Source: an uncultured Pelagibacteraceae bacterium
GTDB lineage: Bacteria; Pseudomonadota; Alphaproteobacteria; Pelagibacterales; Pelagibacteraceae
Assembly: GCA_902516425.1 (NCBI GenBank)
Contig: CABXYE010000001.1
Location: 59,845-123,844 of the forward strand
Direction of reading: 5' to 3'
DNA length: 64,000 nucleotides
Shown here: piece by piece, positions 25,403-37,560 of the stretch
Numbering within the stretch: the stretch's first letter is position 1
Layout: every line of letters starts with the position of its first letter
The notes under the pieces: model-generated
The model's database searches: none
What the model saw: the letters and a program-made list of their open reading frames with translations, nothing else
Told to the model about the DNA's origin: nothing
Translations under genes and position numbers: made by a program

Positions 25403-25630
25403 TTAATTAAGTAATGATTTTATATCTTTAATAACGTTTTTAAAAGCCTCTGGTTTCCAAATAAAATAGAAGAAATACACAGACAAAAGAGGAATTAAAC
25501 CAAACCACAACCATTCCTCCCAGTTAAAGCCTTTATATTTTCCTGATGATTTGAGGCCGTTATACCAAGTCAAATAACCAACAACTAATAACCAGCTTAG
25601 GGACATTGAAAGTATTAGTTTTTTTTTCAT
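25403..25630 (-). CDS. Small two-helix membrane protein
   Basis: A 75-residue protein with two predicted transmembrane helices (LILSMSLSWLLVVGYLTWY and LWFGLIPLLSVYFFYFIW) and a basic C-terminus. It starts 54 bases from the divergent prepilin gene at 25685 and runs in the direction of pilD. I do not recognise the family. Operon position with pilD suggests a pilus or envelope role, without direct evidence. Confidence 0.6.
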   Translation of the reverse strand: MKKKLILSMSLSWLLVVGYLTWYNGLKSSGKYKGFNWEEWLWFGLIPLLSVYFFYFIWKPEAFKNVIKDIKSLLN

Positions 25631-25684
25631 TTACTTACATTACTATAAATCATAAGTTTTGATATATTATATTAGAATACTAAA

Positions 25685-26575
25685 ATGAAAAAAGCGTTTG
25701 CGTTAATAGAGCTTTTGGTTGTGGTGGCCTTAATCAGTATTTTATCTGCAGTTGGAGTAGTAACATACAACGGTTATGTTTCTACTAGTCAGGATAAAGC
25801 TTCATTATCAAATTTTAATCAAATTGTAAAAACAATGAATAAAGAACTTGCAAATTGTCAAATTAACCCATCTGCACAGGCATTCGCTAATCACAGCTGT
25901 AGCTCAAATTCTGAACCAAGTGTTGGAGGTATTTCAAATTATTTTAAATCTTCTAATCTCAAAAATCCTTATGATGGAAATAAAGATGTCGTTGGTCAAA
26001 ATATTTGTAATAAAGGTGAGGTTGTAATATCAGCATCAAGTGTTTCAGGTTCCTATCAAGTTCAATATGTTTCTCAAAAGAAAGATTTAAAATATACAAA
26101 GGTTGTTGAGTCAAAATGGTCTTCAGAAACAACTTCAGTAATGTCAAAAGAAGAATCGTATAAGTGTGCTTCACAAAACACAAATATGACTGCTACAGCA
26201 ACAGCACCTAGACAAACAATTTTTAATTATACACCACCTCATAGTGGAAGTGGGGCTGGTATAATTGTTGATCAAAATGGTAATATGATATCTGGCCGGG
26301 GAGCTCATGCCTGTGGTCCAAATTGTTTTGATGGCACTATGCCTAATTGGTACACAACGGATGGAAATGGAAACAGAATTTATCCTGGCAGACCCGGAAG
26401 TAATTATAGATGGGTAATGACAGAAGGAGCTTCAGCGAGTGGAAATATTGCATCATCCTGCAATGGTGGTAATTGTAGATATAACTTTGCTGATAATACT
26501 TATACAGTGTTAAGTTCTGGGCAAACTTTCAATGCTGGGGATAGTATTGATACCAGACAACCAATCAATCCTTAG
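25685..26575 (+). CDS. Prepilin-like protein with a Gly/Asn-rich C-terminal extension
   Basis: A 296-residue protein starting MKKA/FALIELLVVVALISILSA, a class III prepilin leader with Ala at -1, then SYNGY-type and Cys-containing pilin body (ELANCQINPS, NHSCSSN, QNICNKG). From about residue 185 a further 110 residues, rich in Gly, Asn and Ser (GSGAGIIVDQNGNMISGRGA, CGPNCFDG, CNGGNCRYN), extend well beyond the other pilins of this locus. Such an extension could be a surface-exposed binding module, perhaps stabilised by two disulfides. It stands alone on the plus strand and is followed by the convergent lpd gene 23 bases away. Confidence 0.78.
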   Translation: MKKAFALIELLVVVALISILSAVGVVTYNGYVSTSQDKASLSNFNQIVKTMNKELANCQINPSAQAFANHSCSSNSEPSVGGISNYFKSSNLKNPYDGNKDVVGQNICNKGEVVISASSVSGSYQVQYVSQKKDLKYTKVVESKWSSETTSVMSKEESYKCASQNTNMTATATAPRQTIFNYTPPHSGSGAGIIVDQNGNMISGRGAHACGPNCFDGTMPNWYTTDGNGNRIYPGRPGSNYRWVMTEGASASGNIASSCNGGNCRYNFADNTYTVLSSGQTFNAGDSIDTRQPINP

Positions 26576-26598
26576 TCTTTATTTGGAATTGTAAGTTA

Positions 26599-27999
26599 TT
26601 ACGAATGTATTGCTCTTTTGTCTACAGATAGAGCTGCCTCTTTAACTGCTTCAGAAAATGTGGGATGGGCATGACATGTTCTTGCAATATCCTCAGAGCT
26701 TGCACCAAATTCCATCGCAATGCCTATTTCAGCTATTAACTCACCTGCGTGTGGTCCAATTAAGTGAGCTCCTAAAACTTTATCTGTATTTGCATCAGCT
26801 AAAATTTTTACAAAACCTTCTGCATCATCAATAGCCTTTGCCCTAGAGTTTGCCATAAATGAGAACTTACCTGTTTTATAATTAATATTTTTTTCTTTTA
26901 ATTGTTCTTCAGTCTTTCCAATAGACGCAACTTCTGGAGTTGTATAAATAACTCCTGGAATTGTGTCATAATTCACATGACCAGACTGACCAGCAATATT
27001 TTCTGCAACTGCAATTCCTTCATCCTCTGCTTTATGTGCTAGCATTGGTCCAGTAATTACATCTCCTATTGCATAAATATTATCTATATTGGTTTGAAAA
27101 CTCTTATTAGTTTTTACTCTATTTTTTTCATCTAATTCGATTCCAATTTTTTCAAGATTAAGTCCATTAGTATTTGGTTTTCTGCCTACAGAAATTAATA
27201 CCACATCACTTTCAAAATCTTTTTGAGCACCATTTTTATCTTTTGTTGAAACGACTGCACTCGAATTTAATTTTTTAATTTTTTCAACTTTATGCTGCAT
27301 ATGAAAATTTATTCCCTGTTTTTTTAAGATTTTCATAAATTCAGTTGAAATTTCTTTATCCATACCAGGAGTTATATGATCTAGAAATTCAACAACGTGA
27401 ACTTCTGTACCAAGTCTAGACCAAACTGATCCCATTTCTAGTCCAATATAACCTCCTCCTACAACAATCATTTTTTTTGGAACTTTCTCAAATTTTAATG
27501 CGCCAGTAGAAGAGACAATAACCTTTTCGTCAAATGCAATACCTGGGAGAGAGACTGGCAATGATCCTGTAGCAATTATTACCTTATCGGCTTGTATTAA
27601 AGTTTCATTTTTTTTTTCATCCCTTATGGAAATTTCATTCTTTGATTTAAAGCTTCCAGCTCCCTTGAAGTAAGTCACTTTGTTTTTTTTCAATAAAAAC
27701 TCCACTCCTTTAGTTAAAACAGTGACGGCTTTGTCTTTGCTTTTCATCATTTTTGGTAAATTAAGTTTTACTTCTCCAATTTCTATTCCCTTATTTGATA
27801 AGTTCTGAACTTTATGATACTCCTCTGATAAATTTAGTAAGCTTTTAGAGGGAATACATCCAATGTTTAAACAAGTTCCTCCCAAAGATCCTCTAGATTC
27901 TATACATGCAGTTTTAAGACCTAATTGAGCGAGTCTTATTGCACAAACATATCCTCCAGGTCCACCGCCAATAACTACTGCTTGAAATTTATCTGACAT
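26599..27999 (-). CDS. lpd: Dihydrolipoyl dehydrogenase (E3)
   Basis: A 466-residue flavoprotein disulfide reductase. An FAD-binding GGGPGGYVCAI motif (residues 11-21) is followed by the redox-active pair Cys43/Cys48 in GGTCLNIGCIPSK. The NAD-binding GGGYIGLEMGSVWSRLG lies near 180, the second FAD motif is NIYAIGDVI, and the interface His445-Glu450 pair is in CHAHPTFSE. It reoxidises dihydrolipoyl groups of the 2-oxoglutarate dehydrogenase complex encoded just upstream, and probably of other lipoyl complexes. It ends the TCA gene run, starting directly after the sucB stop. Length is standard. Confidence 0.96.
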   Translation of the reverse strand: MSDKFQAVVIGGGPGGYVCAIRLAQLGLKTACIESRGSLGGTCLNIGCIPSKSLLNLSEEYHKVQNLSNKGIEIGEVKLNLPKMMKSKDKAVTVLTKGVEFLLKKNKVTYFKGAGSFKSKNEISIRDEKKNETLIQADKVIIATGSLPVSLPGIAFDEKVIVSSTGALKFEKVPKKMIVVGGGYIGLEMGSVWSRLGTEVHVVEFLDHITPGMDKEISTEFMKILKKQGINFHMQHKVEKIKKLNSSAVVSTKDKNGAQKDFESDVVLISVGRKPNTNGLNLEKIGIELDEKNRVKTNKSFQTNIDNIYAIGDVITGPMLAHKAEDEGIAVAENIAGQSGHVNYDTIPGVIYTTPEVASIGKTEEQLKEKNINYKTGKFSFMANSRAKAIDDAEGFVKILADANTDKVLGAHLIGPHAGELIAEIGIAMEFGASSEDIARTCHAHPTFSEAVKEAALSVDKRAIHS

Positions 28000-29325
28000 T
28001 TAAATATTTAAAAATAACCTTCTTGGATCCTCTAAGTTTTCTTTTATCATTTTTAAAAATGAAACCGACTCTTTGCCATCAATAATTCTATGATCATATG
28101 ACAAAGCTAAATACATAATTGGTCTAATCTGAATTTCACCATTAACCACAAATGGTCTCTCAACAATATTGTGCATTCCTAATACTCCAGACTGAGGCAA
28201 ATTTAAAATTGGAGTTGAAAGCATTGAGCCATATACTCCACCATTACTAATTGTAAATGTTCCTCCTTGAAGATCTTCAATTACAAGTTTTCCTTCCTTT
28301 GCTTTTTCAGAAATCTCTTTAATATTTTTTTCTATCTCTGCAAAAGATAATTCATCCGCATCTTTTAAAACTGGCACAACGAGACCTTTATCTGTTCCAA
28401 CAGCAAAACTTATGTTGTAATAATTTTTATATACAATTGTATCTCCATCTATTTCAGCATTAATCGCAGGATAATTTTTTAAGCCAACTACACATGCTTT
28501 GACAAAAAAAGACATAAATCCAAGTTTAATACCATATCGATTTTGAAAATCTTCCTGGTTTTCTTTTCTCATTTCCATAATACTTGTCATGTCCACTTCA
28601 TTAAATGTCGTTAGTAAAGCTGCATTTTCTTGAGCTTGTTTTAATCTTTTCGCTATAGTTTGTCTTAATCTGGTCATTTTGATTCGTTCTTCTTGACCAT
28701 ATTTTATTTTTCTTTCTGAGGGTGGAGGGTTAACTCCCATCAAATTTATCAAATCACCTTTTAATATTCTTCCATCTTTTCCAGATCCTTTCACTGATTT
28801 GATATCAATGTTGTTTTCATTGACCATTTTTCTTACCGATGGAGATAGAGTTTGATTATCTTTTTCAATATTTACCTCTGACTTTTCATCGTCCACTTCA
28901 TCGCTTAGAACAAGTGGTTCTTCTTTTACCCCATTAAAACTATTTTTTTCATCAAATATTTCTAATTCCTCTATGTCTTTTATTGGATCTAACTTCATTA
29001 CATTATCGTTTTTATTTGATTGTTCATTTTTTTCTAGAGTCGAGGGTTTAATCTTATTAATTTTATTTGATTTATTAGTTTCAACTTGATTTTCTGTAAC
29101 TGAACCTAAAATTTCCCCAACTTTAACAGTTGAACCATTTTTGGAATTTATTTCAATTAATTGACCTGTAACAGGTGATGGAACTTCCAAATTGACTTTA
29201 TCAGTTTCTAATTCAACAATTGGCTCATCAATATCGACAGAATCTCCCTTATTCTTCAACCATTTTGAAACTGTAGCCTCTGTAATACTTTCGCCTAAAG
29301 CTGGAACTAATATTTTTTCACTCAT
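28000..29325 (-). CDS. sucB: Dihydrolipoyl succinyltransferase, E2 of 2-oxoglutarate dehydrogenase
   Basis: A 441-residue protein. A single lipoyl domain occupies about residues 2-76, with lipoyl-lysine Lys43 in [13 protein letters not shown] long charged linker follows. The E3/E1-binding domain at about 155-190 reads [14 protein letters not shown] with [13 protein letters not shown]. The catalytic domain ends with SYDHRIIDG (His412, Asp416). It forms the core of the complex and transfers succinyl to CoA. It lies between sucA (six bases away) and lpd. The single lipoyl domain and the succinyltransferase wording of the catalytic region favour sucB over the pyruvate dehydrogenase E2. Confidence 0.95.
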   Translation of the reverse strand: MSEKILVPALGESITEATVSKWLKNKGDSVDIDEPIVELETDKVNLEVPSPVTGQLIEINSKNGSTVKVGEILGSVTENQVETNKSNKINKIKPSTLEKNEQSNKNDNVMKLDPIKDIEELEIFDEKNSFNGVKEEPLVLSDEVDDEKSEVNIEKDNQTLSPSVRKMVNENNIDIKSVKGSGKDGRILKGDLINLMGVNPPPSERKIKYGQEERIKMTRLRQTIAKRLKQAQENAALLTTFNEVDMTSIMEMRKENQEDFQNRYGIKLGFMSFFVKACVVGLKNYPAINAEIDGDTIVYKNYYNISFAVGTDKGLVVPVLKDADELSFAEIEKNIKEISEKAKEGKLVIEDLQGGTFTISNGGVYGSMLSTPILNLPQSGVLGMHNIVERPFVVNGEIQIRPIMYLALSYDHRIIDGKESVSFLKMIKENLEDPRRLFLNI

Positions 29326-29331
29326 TGCAAT

Positions 29332-32205
29332 TTATTCAAAAACTTTCCTAATAATTTCCTGTTGTTGTAAAAGGTGTCTTTTTGCATATCCTGTAGCAGG
29401 AGATGCGTCTGGACTCCTTCCAATATAAGAAACTACTTTATTATTAGCCTTAATATTATCTAAAGTCCATTGGATATAATCTCTAACAGAAAACCAGGCT
29501 CCCATGTTTTGGGGTTCCTCTTGACACCAATAAAATTGAGCATTTTTAGCATAAACCTTAAGCTCTTTTGCAAGACTCTTTACAGGAAAAGGATAAAGTT
29601 GTTCAATCCTGAAAAATAAAATGTCGTCAGCTTTTAATTTTTCTCTAGCCTCTAATAAATCAAAATATATTTTGCCTGAGCATAAAACAACTTTTCTTAT
29701 TTTTTTTGGTTTTTTTAATTTAATAAAACCTTTACTTTTTGGGTCAATTGCATGATCCCATAAAAATCTGTGAAAAGAATTTTGTTTACCAAAATCACTC
29801 AAGTTCGAAACACAATTCTTATGTCTTAGCAAAGATTTAGGTGTCATAATAACTAAAGGTTTTCTAAAGTCTCTGTGCATTTGTCTTCTTAGTGCATGAA
29901 AATAGTTTGCAGGAGTAGTGCAATTTACTACCTGCATATTGTCATTAGAACACAATTGCAAAAATCTTTCTAATCTTGCTGAGGAATGTTCGGGTCCTTG
30001 ACCTTCATAACCGTGTGGTAACAACATTACCAATCCAGTTGCTCTAGACCATTTTCTTTCTCCTGAGGCTATGAATTGATCAATGACTACTTGGGCACCA
30101 TTTGCAAAGTCTCCGAATTGAGCTTCCCAGATTGTAAGTGTGTTTGGTTCAACTAAACTATAGCCGTACTCAAAACCTAAAACAGCTAATTCAGATAAAA
30201 AACTATCTACTATTTCAAATTTTTTTTGACTCTTAGATATATTATTTAAAGGTACATACCGAGAATTATCTGTTTGATTTCTTAAAACAGAGTGTCTTTG
30301 ACTGAATGTGCCTCGTCCTGAGTCTTGACCCACTAATCTGACAGGATATCCCTCATCAAGTAATGAACCAAATGCTAAAGCCTCAGCTGTTGACCAGTCA
30401 ATTCCATTTTCTTTCCTCACAACTAATTTTCTGTTTTCTAAAACTTTAGAAATAGTTTTGTGAATATTAAATTCTCCTGGAATTGTATTGATTTTATTCG
30501 ATAAACCTTTCAGTTTCTCAATGTCATAACCTGTGACACCTTTTTTGTCTTTACCTCTGTCAGGTTTGTATCTTGACCATGTCCCCTCAAACCATTCAAT
30601 TTTTGGTTTATAATCTTTTGCATTTTTATATTGATCATCAAGTAATTCTTTAAATTCTTTAATTGAATTTTTTAAATATTTTTCAGTAATTGATCCCTCT
30701 TGAATTAACTTTTCGCCATAAACTTTTGTTGTTGTTGGATGTGAACGAATTTTTTTATACATGAGTGGTTGAGTAAAAGAGGGTTCGTCTCCCTCATTAT
30801 GACCAAACCTTCTATAGCAAATAAGGTCAATCACAACATCTCTATTAAATTTTAATCTAAAGTCTATCGCAATTCTTGCAGCATAAACGACAGCTTCTGG
30901 GTCATCACCATTAACATGAATAATTGGCGCCTCAACCATTTTTGCAATATCTGATGGATAGGGAGATGATCTTGCAAATCTTGGGCTTGTAGTAAATCCA
31001 ATTTGGTTATTTACTACAATGTGAATAGTTCCACCAGTATTATGTCCTGGTAATCCTGACATTGCAAAACACTCAGCAACAACTCCTTGTCCAGCAAAAG
31101 CAGCATCTCCATGGATTAATATTGGTATAACTTTCTTTCGCTCTTTATCTTTGTGAAAATATTGTTTTGCTCTTGTCTGTCCTAAAACCACTGGATTGAC
31201 TGCCTCAAGATGAGATGGATTATCTGTCAAACTTACATGCACAGAGTTGCCATCAAATTCTCGATTTGATGATGCACCTAAGTGATATTTAACATCACCG
31301 GTATCATCCTCAGAATTTGAGTTAATTTCGCCTGCAAATTCATTAAAAATTCTTTTGTAGGATTTTTGTAAAACATTAGCTAGCACATTCAATCTTCCTC
31401 TGTGAGACATGCCGATTTTAACTTCTTTTATTTTTGATTGACCACCTATTTTAATTATCTGTTCGAGTGCTGGAATTAGGCTTTCACCTCCATCAAGACC
31501 AAATCTTTTTGAACCAACGTATTTTGTGTGTAAAAATTTTTCAAAACCCTCGGCTTGAATTAATTTTTTTAGAATTGCCTCTTTTCCATTTTGAGTGAAT
31601 TTAAAATCATCAGCTTTTTCAACTCTATCTCTAAACCATTTTCTTTCAGTTGGATTGGAAATATGCATATATTCATAACCTAAAGAACCACAATATTTAT
31701 CTCTCAAAAATTTTAAAATTTCTGAAATATTAGAATATTGTTTGTTAATAACTCCATCTAAAAATATTTTACTCTCATATTTGTCCTTTTTAAATCCGTA
31801 GAACTCTGGATGAAGTTCATTTAAATAATCTGTTTCACGAAGACCTAGTGGATCTAATTTAGCAATTAAATGACCTCTTTGCCTATACGATCTTACCATG
31901 GCAACAGCATTGATTGAATTAGCGTTAGTTTCTTTTGAAAATAATTCTTCTTGATTTTGATTTCCATTATCTACATTTTGATCCTTGTTTATTGAAACTT
32001 TTTTTGAAGGGCTCCACGATGGACCATTAATTTCTTTTACAACTACTTCTGCTTGATCCCCAATCTCACTAAAGTAGTTTCTCCAACTATCTGGTAATGA
32101 TGGATCTTTATTTATAAACTTTAGATACATTTCTTCAATGAATGCGCTATTTGATTTACTTAAAAAAGCAGTTTTTTCAAATTCAAGATTTTTACTAGAA
32201 GACAT
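29332..32205 (-). CDS. sucA: 2-oxoglutarate dehydrogenase E1 component
   Basis: A 957-residue thiamine-diphosphate enzyme. The start is placed at MSSSKNLEFEK (ATG at 32205). The frame can be read open to 32307, but that would run into sucD and add unrelated residues. The N-terminal recognition segment SAFIEEMYLKFINKDPSLPD matches the E1o-specific start. Further motifs are GMSHRGRLNVLANV, HGDAAFAGQGVV with GGTIHIVVNNQIGFTTSP for TPP and Mg binding, and CYRRFGHNEGDEP. It decarboxylates 2-oxoglutarate in the TCA cycle. It lies between sucD and sucB, whose products act next to it. Confidence 0.95.
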   Translation of the reverse strand: MSSSKNLEFEKTAFLSKSNSAFIEEMYLKFINKDPSLPDSWRNYFSEIGDQAEVVVKEINGPSWSPSKKVSINKDQNVDNGNQNQEELFSKETNANSINAVAMVRSYRQRGHLIAKLDPLGLRETDYLNELHPEFYGFKKDKYESKIFLDGVINKQYSNISEILKFLRDKYCGSLGYEYMHISNPTERKWFRDRVEKADDFKFTQNGKEAILKKLIQAEGFEKFLHTKYVGSKRFGLDGGESLIPALEQIIKIGGQSKIKEVKIGMSHRGRLNVLANVLQKSYKRIFNEFAGEINSNSEDDTGDVKYHLGASSNREFDGNSVHVSLTDNPSHLEAVNPVVLGQTRAKQYFHKDKERKKVIPILIHGDAAFAGQGVVAECFAMSGLPGHNTGGTIHIVVNNQIGFTTSPRFARSSPYPSDIAKMVEAPIIHVNGDDPEAVVYAARIAIDFRLKFNRDVVIDLICYRRFGHNEGDEPSFTQPLMYKKIRSHPTTTKVYGEKLIQEGSITEKYLKNSIKEFKELLDDQYKNAKDYKPKIEWFEGTWSRYKPDRGKDKKGVTGYDIEKLKGLSNKINTIPGEFNIHKTISKVLENRKLVVRKENGIDWSTAEALAFGSLLDEGYPVRLVGQDSGRGTFSQRHSVLRNQTDNSRYVPLNNISKSQKKFEIVDSFLSELAVLGFEYGYSLVEPNTLTIWEAQFGDFANGAQVVIDQFIASGERKWSRATGLVMLLPHGYEGQGPEHSSARLERFLQLCSNDNMQVVNCTTPANYFHALRRQMHRDFRKPLVIMTPKSLLRHKNCVSNLSDFGKQNSFHRFLWDHAIDPKSKGFIKLKKPKKIRKVVLCSGKIYFDLLEAREKLKADDILFFRIEQLYPFPVKSLAKELKVYAKNAQFYWCQEEPQNMGAWFSVRDYIQWTLDNIKANNKVVSYIGRSPDASPATGYAKRHLLQQQEIIRKVFE

Positions 32206-32239
32206 TATTTTTATTAATATAAACTTACAAGGAAATTTT

Positions 32240-33115
32240 TCAATTAGACAATTTATTAAATAGTGTTTTTCCAATTTTAGATGGAGAGTTCGCCATAATA
32301 ATTCCACAATCTTCCATTTTTTTTATCTTATCTTTTGCGGCACCTTTGCCACCAGAAATTATAGCTCCAGCGTGACCCATTCTTCGTCCAGGGGGAGCTG
32401 TTACTCCAGCAATAAATCCAACAATTGGTTTTTTTATTTTGTGATTATTAAGAAAATCTGCAGCCTCTTCCTCTGCAGTCCCTCCAATTTCTCCTATCAT
32501 TAAGATTGATTGTGTATCATCGTCATTTAGGAACAAGTCCAAACAATCAATAAAATTTGTACCATTAATAGGATCACCCCCTATTCCAATACATGTTGAT
32601 TGACCAAGCCCATTTTCTGTTGTCTGGGCAACTGCTTCGTAAGTTAATGTACCTGATCTTGAGACTATCCCCACAGTTCCTTTTTTATGAATATTACCAG
32701 GCATTATACCAATTTTGCACTCATTAGGTGTTATGATTCCTGGGCAATTAGGGCCAATCAACCTACACTTTGAATTATTTAGTTTTTGTTTAACCTTAAG
32801 CATATCCTGAATAGGAATTCCCTCAGTTATACATACAATAAGTTCAATAGATGCGTCAATCGCTTCGATGATTGCTGCAGCAGCAAATTTCGCAGGAACA
32901 TAAATCATTGTTGCATTAGCACCTTCGGATTCTTTTGCTTCCTTTACTGTATTAAAAACTGGAAGACCTAAATGTTTTTGACCACCTTTTTTTGGTGTCA
33001 CGCCTCCAACTAGATTTGTTCCATACTTTATTGCCTGATCAGAATGGAATGTTCCATGCGAACCTGTAAATCCTTGGCAAATCAATCTTGTATTTTTATT
33101 AACCAAAACTGACAT
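32240..33115 (-). CDS. sucD: Succinyl-CoA ligase alpha subunit
   Basis: A 291-residue protein. A CoA-binding Rossmann half begins with [20 protein letters not shown] and contains GGVTPKKGG. The C-terminal half carries the phosphorylated His248 in RRMGHAGAI together with [26 protein letters not shown] is also typical. It forms the heterodimer with sucC and makes ATP or GTP from succinyl-CoA. Its start codon overlaps the sucC stop by one base. Normal length. Confidence 0.96.
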   Translation of the reverse strand: MSVLVNKNTRLICQGFTGSHGTFHSDQAIKYGTNLVGGVTPKKGGQKHLGLPVFNTVKEAKESEGANATMIYVPAKFAAAAIIEAIDASIELIVCITEGIPIQDMLKVKQKLNNSKCRLIGPNCPGIITPNECKIGIMPGNIHKKGTVGIVSRSGTLTYEAVAQTTENGLGQSTCIGIGGDPINGTNFIDCLDLFLNDDDTQSILMIGEIGGTAEEEAADFLNNHKIKKPIVGFIAGVTAPPGRRMGHAGAIISGGKGAAKDKIKKMEDCGIIMANSPSKIGKTLFNKLSN

Positions 33116-34274
33116 TACTTAATTACCTCTATAATTTTTTTTGCAGCATCATCTAAATTTTCAGCAGAAATTAATTCTAAACCTGAATTTTCTAATATTT
33201 CTCTCCCTTCTTTAAAGTTTGTGCCTGCTAATCTAACAACTAAAGGAACATTAATTTTAATTTCTCTTGCAGCATCTACAACTCCTTGTGCAAGAATATC
33301 ACATCGCATTATGCCACCGAAAATGTTAATCAAAATTCCCTTAACATTTTTATCAGACAAAATTATTTTTAGAGCAGCTGAAACCTTCTCTTTAGACGCT
33401 CCACCACCAACATCTAAAAAATTTGCTGGCTCTTCTCCATATAATTTAATTATATCCATTGTTGCCATTGCTAAACCAGCCCCGTTCACCATACAGCCAA
33501 TTCTTCCGTCTAATTTGATATAAGCTAAATCATGTTTGCTTGCTTCAATTTCTGTAGAATCTTCTTCGTTTAAGTCTCTTAGTTCTAAAATTTCTGGATG
33601 CCTGAATAAAGCATTGCTGTCAAAATTTACCTTTGCATCTAAACATATAATTTTTTTTTCTTTAGTTAGTATTAATGGATTTATTTCGACCATATTTGCA
33701 TCTGTTTCTGTAAACATTTTATAAATTGATTTAATTAAGGATATTGCTTCTTTTTTAGAATTTTCATCTAATTCAAAAGATTGAATAATCTTATCACATT
33801 CTTCATTTGAAATTTCTCCTTTTAATTCTACTTTAGTAGTTGAAATATTTTCTGGTGATTTGTTTGCTACCTCCTCAATATCCATGCCACCTTGATTGCT
33901 AGAAATGAATGCGATTTTTGAAGAAGCTCTATCTATCAAACAAGATAAATAAAACTCTTTTTCAATATTTGATGATGCCTCAACATATAACCTTTTTACT
34001 TCTCTTCCTTCGGGCCCTGTCTGATGAGTAACTAATTTTTTACCTAAAAGTTCTTTAGCTGACACTTCAAGTTCTTTTAAATTATTTAAAATTTTGACAC
34101 CGCCAGCTTTTCCTCTACCGCCTGCATGAATTTGAGCCTTTAAAACATATTTTTCTGTTTTTAATGACTTGCATTTCTCCAAGAGTTCTTCAACTGTAAA
34201 ACCGAATACACCCTCTGGAACAATTGCCCCAAATTTTTTTAAGATTTGTTTAGCTTGATGTTCGTGTATGTTCA

Positions 34275-34275
<1 letters not shown>
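33115..34275 (-). CDS. sucC: Succinyl-CoA ligase beta subunit
   Basis: A 386-residue protein beginning [17 protein letters not shown], the family start. It has an ATP-grasp fold ([19 protein letters not shown]), the Mg/nucleotide-binding EINPLILT region and the C-terminal CoA-ligase part [14 protein letters not shown]-like ([19 protein letters not shown]). It pairs with SucD. Its start overlaps the stop of mdh by one base and its stop overlaps sucD, consistent with stoichiometric expression. Confidence 0.96.
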
Positions 34276-36738
<2,463 letters not shown>

Positions 36739-36780
36739 GAATACGATCTTTTAGAGTAAAAAATCTTATGAGTCTATTGT

Positions 36781-37560
36781 TTAAATTTTAGCTGTTGCTA
36801 ACATTTTTTTTATTTCAGCAATTGCCTTTGCAGGATTTAATCCCTTTGGACATGCACTTGTACAGTTAAGAATTGTATGACAACGATATAGTTTAAGTTC
36901 ATCAGCTACTTTTTTAAGCCTTGCCTGTCTCTCCTCATCTCTACTATCTATTATCCATCTATATGCTTGTAATAAAACTGCTGGACCTAAATACTTGTCA
37001 CCATTCCACCAATAACTAGGGCATGATGTAGAACAACACGCACACATAATGCACTCATATGCACCATCTAATTTTGCTCTATCTTCTTTAGATTGTAAAA
37101 TCTCAGTAACTTCAGATTTTGAACTAGATTTCAGCCAAGGTTCAATTGATTGGTATTGTTTATACAACCCATCTAAATCTCCTATTAGGTCTTTTTTAAT
37201 CTTTAAATGAGGTAATGGATAGATATCAATGTCTCCATCTATGTCTGCATGCGGAGTTGTGCAAGCTAAACCATTTTTTCCAGCCATATTCATGGCACAA
37301 GATCCACACACACCATGTGCACATGATCTTCTATAAGCTAGGGTAGGGTCGATTTCATTTTTAATTTTATTTAAAACATCTAGCACTTTTGAAGGACAAT
37401 TATCCATGTCAACTTCGTAGGTATCAATTCTTGGATTCTCCCCTGAAGATGGATCCCATCTGTATACATTTACTTTTTTTAAATTTTTTGAACCCGTCTT
37501 ATCTTTAAAATATTTACCTTTTTTTATTTGAGACTTTTCAGGTAAACCGATTTGTACCAT
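36781..37560 (-). CDS. sdhB: Succinate dehydrogenase iron-sulfur subunit
   Basis: A 259-residue protein with three Fe-S centre motifs. The [2Fe-2S] cluster binds [12 protein letters not shown] and GLACTT. The [4Fe-4S] and [3Fe-4S] clusters bind [12 protein letters not shown] and [24 protein letters not shown] near the N-terminus and SYWWNG are typical. It passes electrons from SdhA to the quinone site formed with SdhC and SdhD. The start overlaps the sdhA stop by one base. Confidence 0.96.
   Translation of the reverse strand: MVQIGLPEKSQIKKGKYFKDKTGSKNLKKVNVYRWDPSSGENPRIDTYEVDMDNCPSKVLDVLNKIKNEIDPTLAYRRSCAHGVCGSCAMNMAGKNGLACTTPHADIDGDIDIYPLPHLKIKKDLIGDLDGLYKQYQSIEPWLKSSSKSEVTEILQSKEDRAKLDGAYECIMCACCSTSCPSYWWNGDKYLGPAVLLQAYRWIIDSRDEERQARLKKVADELKLYRCHTILNCTSACPKGLNPAKAIAEIKKMLATAKI

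Noticed and set aside
32206-32307. Upstream extension of sucA by 34 residues
   Set aside because: The extension overlaps the end of sucD and has no family similarity; the ATG at 32205 gives the usual E1 N-terminus.
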